A DNA stretch of 64,000 bases from CBFDCQ01 sp965603355 (GTDB lineage Bacteria; Hydrogenedentota; CAZGCA01; CBFDCQ01). Every line of letters starts with the position of its first letter. The stretch's first letter is position 1. A program made the translations under genes and the position numbers. Positions 61,144 to 64,000 of this stretch are shown here, in pieces. Below the pieces are notes generated by a model that searched no databases, was not told where the DNA came from, and worked only from the letters and a program-made list of their open reading frames with translations. The stretch is from the NCBI GenBank assembly GCA_965603355.1, contig CBFDCQ010000005.1:1-64000 (forward strand), read 5' to 3'.

Positions 61144-62445
61144 TCAGAAATCTATCTGGAACCGCATCTGGAAGATGTTAGCGTCTCCCGAGTACTTATC
61201 GCTGGGGTCGGCAAACACGTAGTTCCACGTGACGCGGGTATTCGGATTGAGGTACCAGTTTAACCCGGCGGCAACGGTGTCGAGTTCACCTCCCCGTATG
61301 CCCGAGTCGCTCAGATCAATATGAGAATACCGAGCGGCAACCTGCCACGCCCCCAAACCTCCCTCTTTGCCGAGGAAGTTGTTCTTCGGCCTCAACCTGT
61401 CAAACGATGCGGCTGAGCGCTTGTAGTTGCGGTGCTCGCCTGTCAGGAAATAGCTCGCCTCGACGTAGTATCCAGCGAAGTCCGGGTCGGTGCCGTTGTC
61501 GCCGTCCACCATAGCCTGAACGTACTCGGCCTGAATTGATCCGGGGCCATAAACCATAGCGGCCTCCAGGCCGAGGAGATCCATGTTGTCCGCATCAAAC
61601 TCTCCCGTATCCACCAATCTTTCGGCCAGATGCGACTCAGGTCGTTCGCGAAACCGCAGATCGTTGTCCAGGTTCCTGTGGCTGTAAGCTATGCCAACGT
61701 GGGCCAGTCTGCCGCCCTCATCCTCATACACCGGCAAACCGGTCACGCGTGCTGTGACGTTGTACTCTCCGTCGCCGGAGCCGTCTCCGTAGCTGTCGGC
61801 ATCGCGGAAAAGTCCGACCGCCCACGTCATGCGCTCGTCCAACTCGTGGTCTTGAAACATGATTCCCGTGTTCCGGAACGGAGGCAACCCGTTTGGCAAG
61901 CCTCTTTCCATGAACGTGTTGTATTTGGAGCTGGTCAGCACCTCGAGGCCGAAAGGCTCTTTGAAGTGCCCGACGCGGACGTTTCCGACAACCGGGAGCC
62001 TGTTGAGACCCAAATAGACGTCTTTGAATTCCGTCTCACCTCCCGCGAAGTCATACTGGATCTTGAAGTCGACCCGATCGTAGACCGTGCCGGATATGTA
62101 GAGCCTGGCTCTCCTGAACTCCGTGCCGTCCTGCATGTTTCCAACTTGGTTCTCCAGCCTGCGATCCTGCTCGAAAAACGCCCAGTCGTTCTGAATACGA
62201 CCGCCGACCTTCAGCTTGAACGCCCCGTCCGTACTATCGAAACGCAGACCCTCCTTCCAGTATGCCCGGAACGTTCCGGCCTGAGCCTGCTCTTCCTCCA
62301 TGGCACCCAGCCGCTCTTCAAGCTCCTGCACGGTCCGCTCGAGCTCGCCCACTCTCTCGTTCGCGTCGGGTTCCTGCGCTCGAGCCGCCGCTGTGCCGAC
62401 AACAAGCAACAACCACAGCGCGTGAACCACCGCCAATCTGCCCAC
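61144..62445 (-). CDS. Phosphate-selective porin (OprO/OprP-type)
   Basis: A 433-residue outer-membrane porin: signal peptide (HALWLLLVVGTAAARAQ), an N-terminal coiled coil (ELERTVQELEERLGAMEEE), then a barrel with GGRIQNDWAFF, RRARLYISGTVYDRVDFKIQ and VGHFKEPFGLEVLTSSKYNT, motifs of the O/P porin family, ending in F (MRFQIDF). The coiled coil would form trimers in the periplasm. A near-consensus promoter lies upstream. It is divergent from the Kdo-kinase gene. Anion specificity is assumed from the family only. Confidence 0.9.
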   Translation of the reverse strand: MGRLAVVHALWLLLVVGTAAARAQEPDANERVGELERTVQELEERLGAMEEEQAQAGTFRAYWKEGLRFDSTDGAFKLKVGGRIQNDWAFFEQDRRLENQVGNMQDGTEFRRARLYISGTVYDRVDFKIQYDFAGGETEFKDVYLGLNRLPVVGNVRVGHFKEPFGLEVLTSSKYNTFMERGLPNGLPPFRNTGIMFQDHELDERMTWAVGLFRDADSYGDGSGDGEYNVTARVTGLPVYEDEGGRLAHVGIAYSHRNLDNDLRFRERPESHLAERLVDTGEFDADNMDLLGLEAAMVYGPGSIQAEYVQAMVDGDNGTDPDFAGYYVEASYFLTGEHRNYKRSAASFDRLRPKNNFLGKEGGLGAWQVAARYSHIDLSDSGIRGGELDTVAAGLNWYLNPNTRVTWNYVFADPSDKYSGDANIFQMRFQIDF

Positions 62446-62492
62446 GTTCTTGCCTCCTTACGTTCTCTACTGCCCGTTCGCCGCCCGTCGCG

Positions 62493-62521
62493 AATATACT
62501 GCAACGCAGCACTCTTGTCAA
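62493..62521 (-). promoter_or_regulatory. Sigma-70 promoter for the porin
   Basis: TTGACA (62516-62521) and TATATT (62493-62498) on the minus strand are separated by 17 bases, about 50 bases before the porin start. Confidence 0.7.
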
Positions 62522-62580
62522 ATCGTCTTCAGCGCCCGCGTCCGTCCGCTCTGCGGACGATTGAAGACCTGTCCACCAGT

Positions 62581-62609
62581 TTGAAAGGCGCGCTACAATA
62601 TGATATGAT
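62581..62609 (+). promoter_or_regulatory. Sigma-70 promoter for the LPS core genes
   Basis: TTGAAA (62581-62586) and TATGAT (62604-62609) are separated by 17 bases, about 50 bases before the ATG at 62661. Confidence 0.6.
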
Positions 62610-62660
62610 TCGGGCGGGTTGAGCGGTCCAAGGTGTTGTGGGGCGGGAGATTTTGAGTGT

Positions 62661-63536
62661 ATGAGGCTACCTCACTCTTTCAAGCAGGTGCGACAGGGCT
62701 CGAGCGTCGCGATCGTGAGAGAGGACTTCGCGCTCCAGGTTGACGCGCTCGATCCAGGGCATGAACAACAACTTATAGAGGCGACAGGGCTCGTAGGACG
62801 CAGCTCGATCAAGATGCTGCGAGGGGTCGTTCTGGACGGTTCCAGGATTGTCGTGCGCCACGCCAGACGCGGCGGTCTGGTCGGGCGGATAATCCCCGAC
62901 ACGTTCTTCGGGAGATGCCGCCCGTTTCGCGAACTGCTCGTCGCCGAGAAAGCGCGCAACATCGGCATTCCAACCGCGGAGGTAGTGGCGGCCGTGCGAA
63001 GAGGCGCGTTGGGGCCGTTCCACCGAGGAGCCGTTTATACGAAGGAGGTAACGGGCGCGGTCGATCTGCTGAGTTATCTGACGTCCATGGCCCGGCATCC
63101 AGACCTCCGCTCATTGCGGACGAAACGCGACACCTTGCGCGAAGCCGGCCGCATCGTGCGTATGGCCCATGATGCCGGACTCCTCCATGCCGACTTACAA
63201 CTGAAGAACGTACTTGTGCAGCATGACGGCAGGCCGGCCATTTTCCTGATAGACCTCGACAAGGCAAAATGGCATAAGCGCCTCCCGCGCTATCTGCGCA
63301 TGATGAACTTGCTGCGTCTGGTGAGGTCGGCTGCCAAAGCGGCACGATCCGGCGTATCCATCAGCCGTACGGATATGCTAAGGTTTCTGATAGGATACAT
63401 AGGTCAGGATGAACCAAGCAAGCTGAGGGCGTACTGGCACGCACGGTTGCTCAAGCCTATTTTCAAGGTGAAATGGGCGCTGTCCGACGTGCTGTACAGG
63501 CTCGTTGGCTCGAGGCCCGTAACAGGAGCAGGATGA
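62661..63536 (+). CDS. Lipopolysaccharide core kinase (KdkA/WaaP-like)
   Basis: A 291-residue kinase-fold protein. The catalytic loop is AGLLHADLQLKNVLVQ and the metal-binding DLDKAKW follows (IFLIDLDKAKW). The small lobe shows RGGLVGRIIPDTFFGRCRPF and the lysine in the AEKARNIGIPT region. These fit the lipopolysaccharide kinases that phosphorylate Kdo or heptose. The start at 62661 lies after GGGAGA. The stop overlaps the next start (ATGA), which joins it to a heptose synthesis gene. Confidence 0.85.
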   Translation: MRLPHSFKQVRQGSSVAIVREDFALQVDALDPGHEQQLIEATGLVGRSSIKMLRGVVLDGSRIVVRHARRGGLVGRIIPDTFFGRCRPFRELLVAEKARNIGIPTAEVVAAVRRGALGPFHRGAVYTKEVTGAVDLLSYLTSMARHPDLRSLRTKRDTLREAGRIVRMAHDAGLLHADLQLKNVLVQHDGRPAIFLIDLDKAKWHKRLPRYLRMMNLLRLVRSAAKAARSGVSISRTDMLRFLIGYIGQDEPSKLRAYWHARLLKPIFKVKWALSDVLYRLVGSRPVTGAG

Positions 63537-64000
63537 AACGCCGTCTGTTAGACATCATAGACCGGTTTCACGAGTCGACGGTCGCTGTCATCGGCGATAT
63601 GACCGTCGACATCTACGTTTATGCCCGGCCGCACAGATTGTCGCGCGAAGCCCCTGTGGTTATAGTGCAGTATGAGGACGAGGAGACCATGCCGGGCGGT
63701 GCTGCAAACGTGGTAAACAACCTGTGCGCGCTGGACGCTCAAGTGCTGCCCATAGGTGTGCTGGGGGATGACGAACCGGGGCACGCCCTCGCTGATTCGT
63801 TCCTGAGCGACAACGTGCGCAAGGAGGGGTTCATATTCGAGCCGGGGCGCTCAACCGTGACCAAGACGCGGATTCTCGCCGGCGACGCGCATACCTCGAA
63901 ACAACAGGTTCTCAGACTAGATAAGGAATCGGCTGAACCGCTCAGCGAGGAAACAGAACGCCGCGCGCTCGCGATGCTTGACCTGGCCCGGCAGAGCGCC
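63533..64000 (+). CDS. hldE: Heptose-7-phosphate kinase, PfkB family (HldE/RfaE domain I), truncated by window end
   Basis: The first 156 codons of a PfkB-family kinase run off the right edge. MKRRLLDIIDRFHESTVAVI, GDMTVDIYVYARPHRLSREA and PGGAANVVNNLCALDAQVLP match the sugar kinase domain of RfaE, which phosphorylates heptose-7-phosphate for ADP-heptose. The start ATG overlaps the stop of the previous gene. Whether a nucleotidyltransferase domain follows cannot be seen. Confidence 0.85.
   Translation, partial: MKRRLLDIIDRFHESTVAVIGDMTVDIYVYARPHRLSREAPVVIVQYEDEETMPGGAANVVNNLCALDAQVLPIGVLGDDEPGHALADSFLSDNVRKEGFIFEPGRSTVTKTRILAGDAHTSKQQVLRLDKESAEPLSEETERRALAMLDLARQSA

Noticed and set aside
1..64000. 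Prophage, insertion sequence, rRNA or tRNA genes
   Set aside because: No transposase, integrase, phage structural gene, rRNA segment or cloverleaf was recognised on reading both strands. A tRNA scan was not possible, so a missed tRNA cannot be ruled out.

Overview
The window is a single chromosomal piece of a Gram-negative, anaerobic or microaerophilic bacterium. The outer membrane is implied by three beta-barrel or porin genes, a Kdo-kinase-like gene and an ADP-heptose synthase start at the right edge. Oxygen sensitivity is implied by rubrerythrins, superoxide reductases, a flavodiiron protein and a ferredoxin-dependent 2-oxoacid oxidoreductase. Four Tat-exported sulfatases, a GH127 arabinofuranosidase, a CotH/lamin-tail surface protein and many palindromic intergenic repeats recall uncultivated PVC-superphylum, Hydrogenedentota or Omnitrophota-like genomes. 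That placement is inference; no rRNA or tRNA was seen to settle it.

Layout. 1-18,960 is a mixed housekeeping and accessory region. It holds a membrane protein interrupted by an in-frame amber codon, a Na+/solute symporter, two CBS-domain proteins, GH127, an EamA exporter, ddl, panE, a repeat-built coiled-coil protein, a Fur-family regulator, apgM, a DUF1848 protein and a small outer-membrane barrel; then, on the other strand, feoB, ilvC and an orphan hypB. 19,058-34,043 is a secretion and polysaccharide region: a CotH-type surface protein, then sulfatase, zinc dehydrogenase and three more sulfatases, then three secreted proteins of poorly known role. 34,048-41,867 (minus strand) holds a monohaem cytochrome lipoprotein, a DUF255 thioredoxin-domain protein and a translationally coupled barrel / LolA-like / MMPL-RND export set.

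41,963-59,215 (minus strand) is the most striking part: about 26 consecutive genes devoted to oxygen, peroxide, superoxide, iron and thiol management. It contains nine ferritin-like proteins, two superoxide reductases (one with two in-frame start sites), flavodiiron protein, rubredoxin, ferredoxin, thioredoxin reductase, glutaredoxin, ArsC-like phosphatase, NFU, DsbD, Tpx, a fused KorA plus KorB, and a TlpA/YHS protein carrying six tandem C-x2-C-x8-CC modules. Immediately upstream lie a near-consensus sigma-54 (-24/-12) promoter, a set of TGAGACA inverted repeats and, beyond them, a sigma-54 activator whose PAS domain carries a four-cysteine cluster. This reads as a redox- or iron-sensing enhancer-binding protein that switches on an oxygen-defence island.

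61,144-64,000 holds an OprP-type porin and, divergently, a Kdo-kinase-like gene coupled to a truncated heptose-7-phosphate kinase gene. Sigma-70-like promoters are visible in several divergent gaps. Dispersed palindromes occupy many intergenic stretches and one of them lies inside a reading frame.
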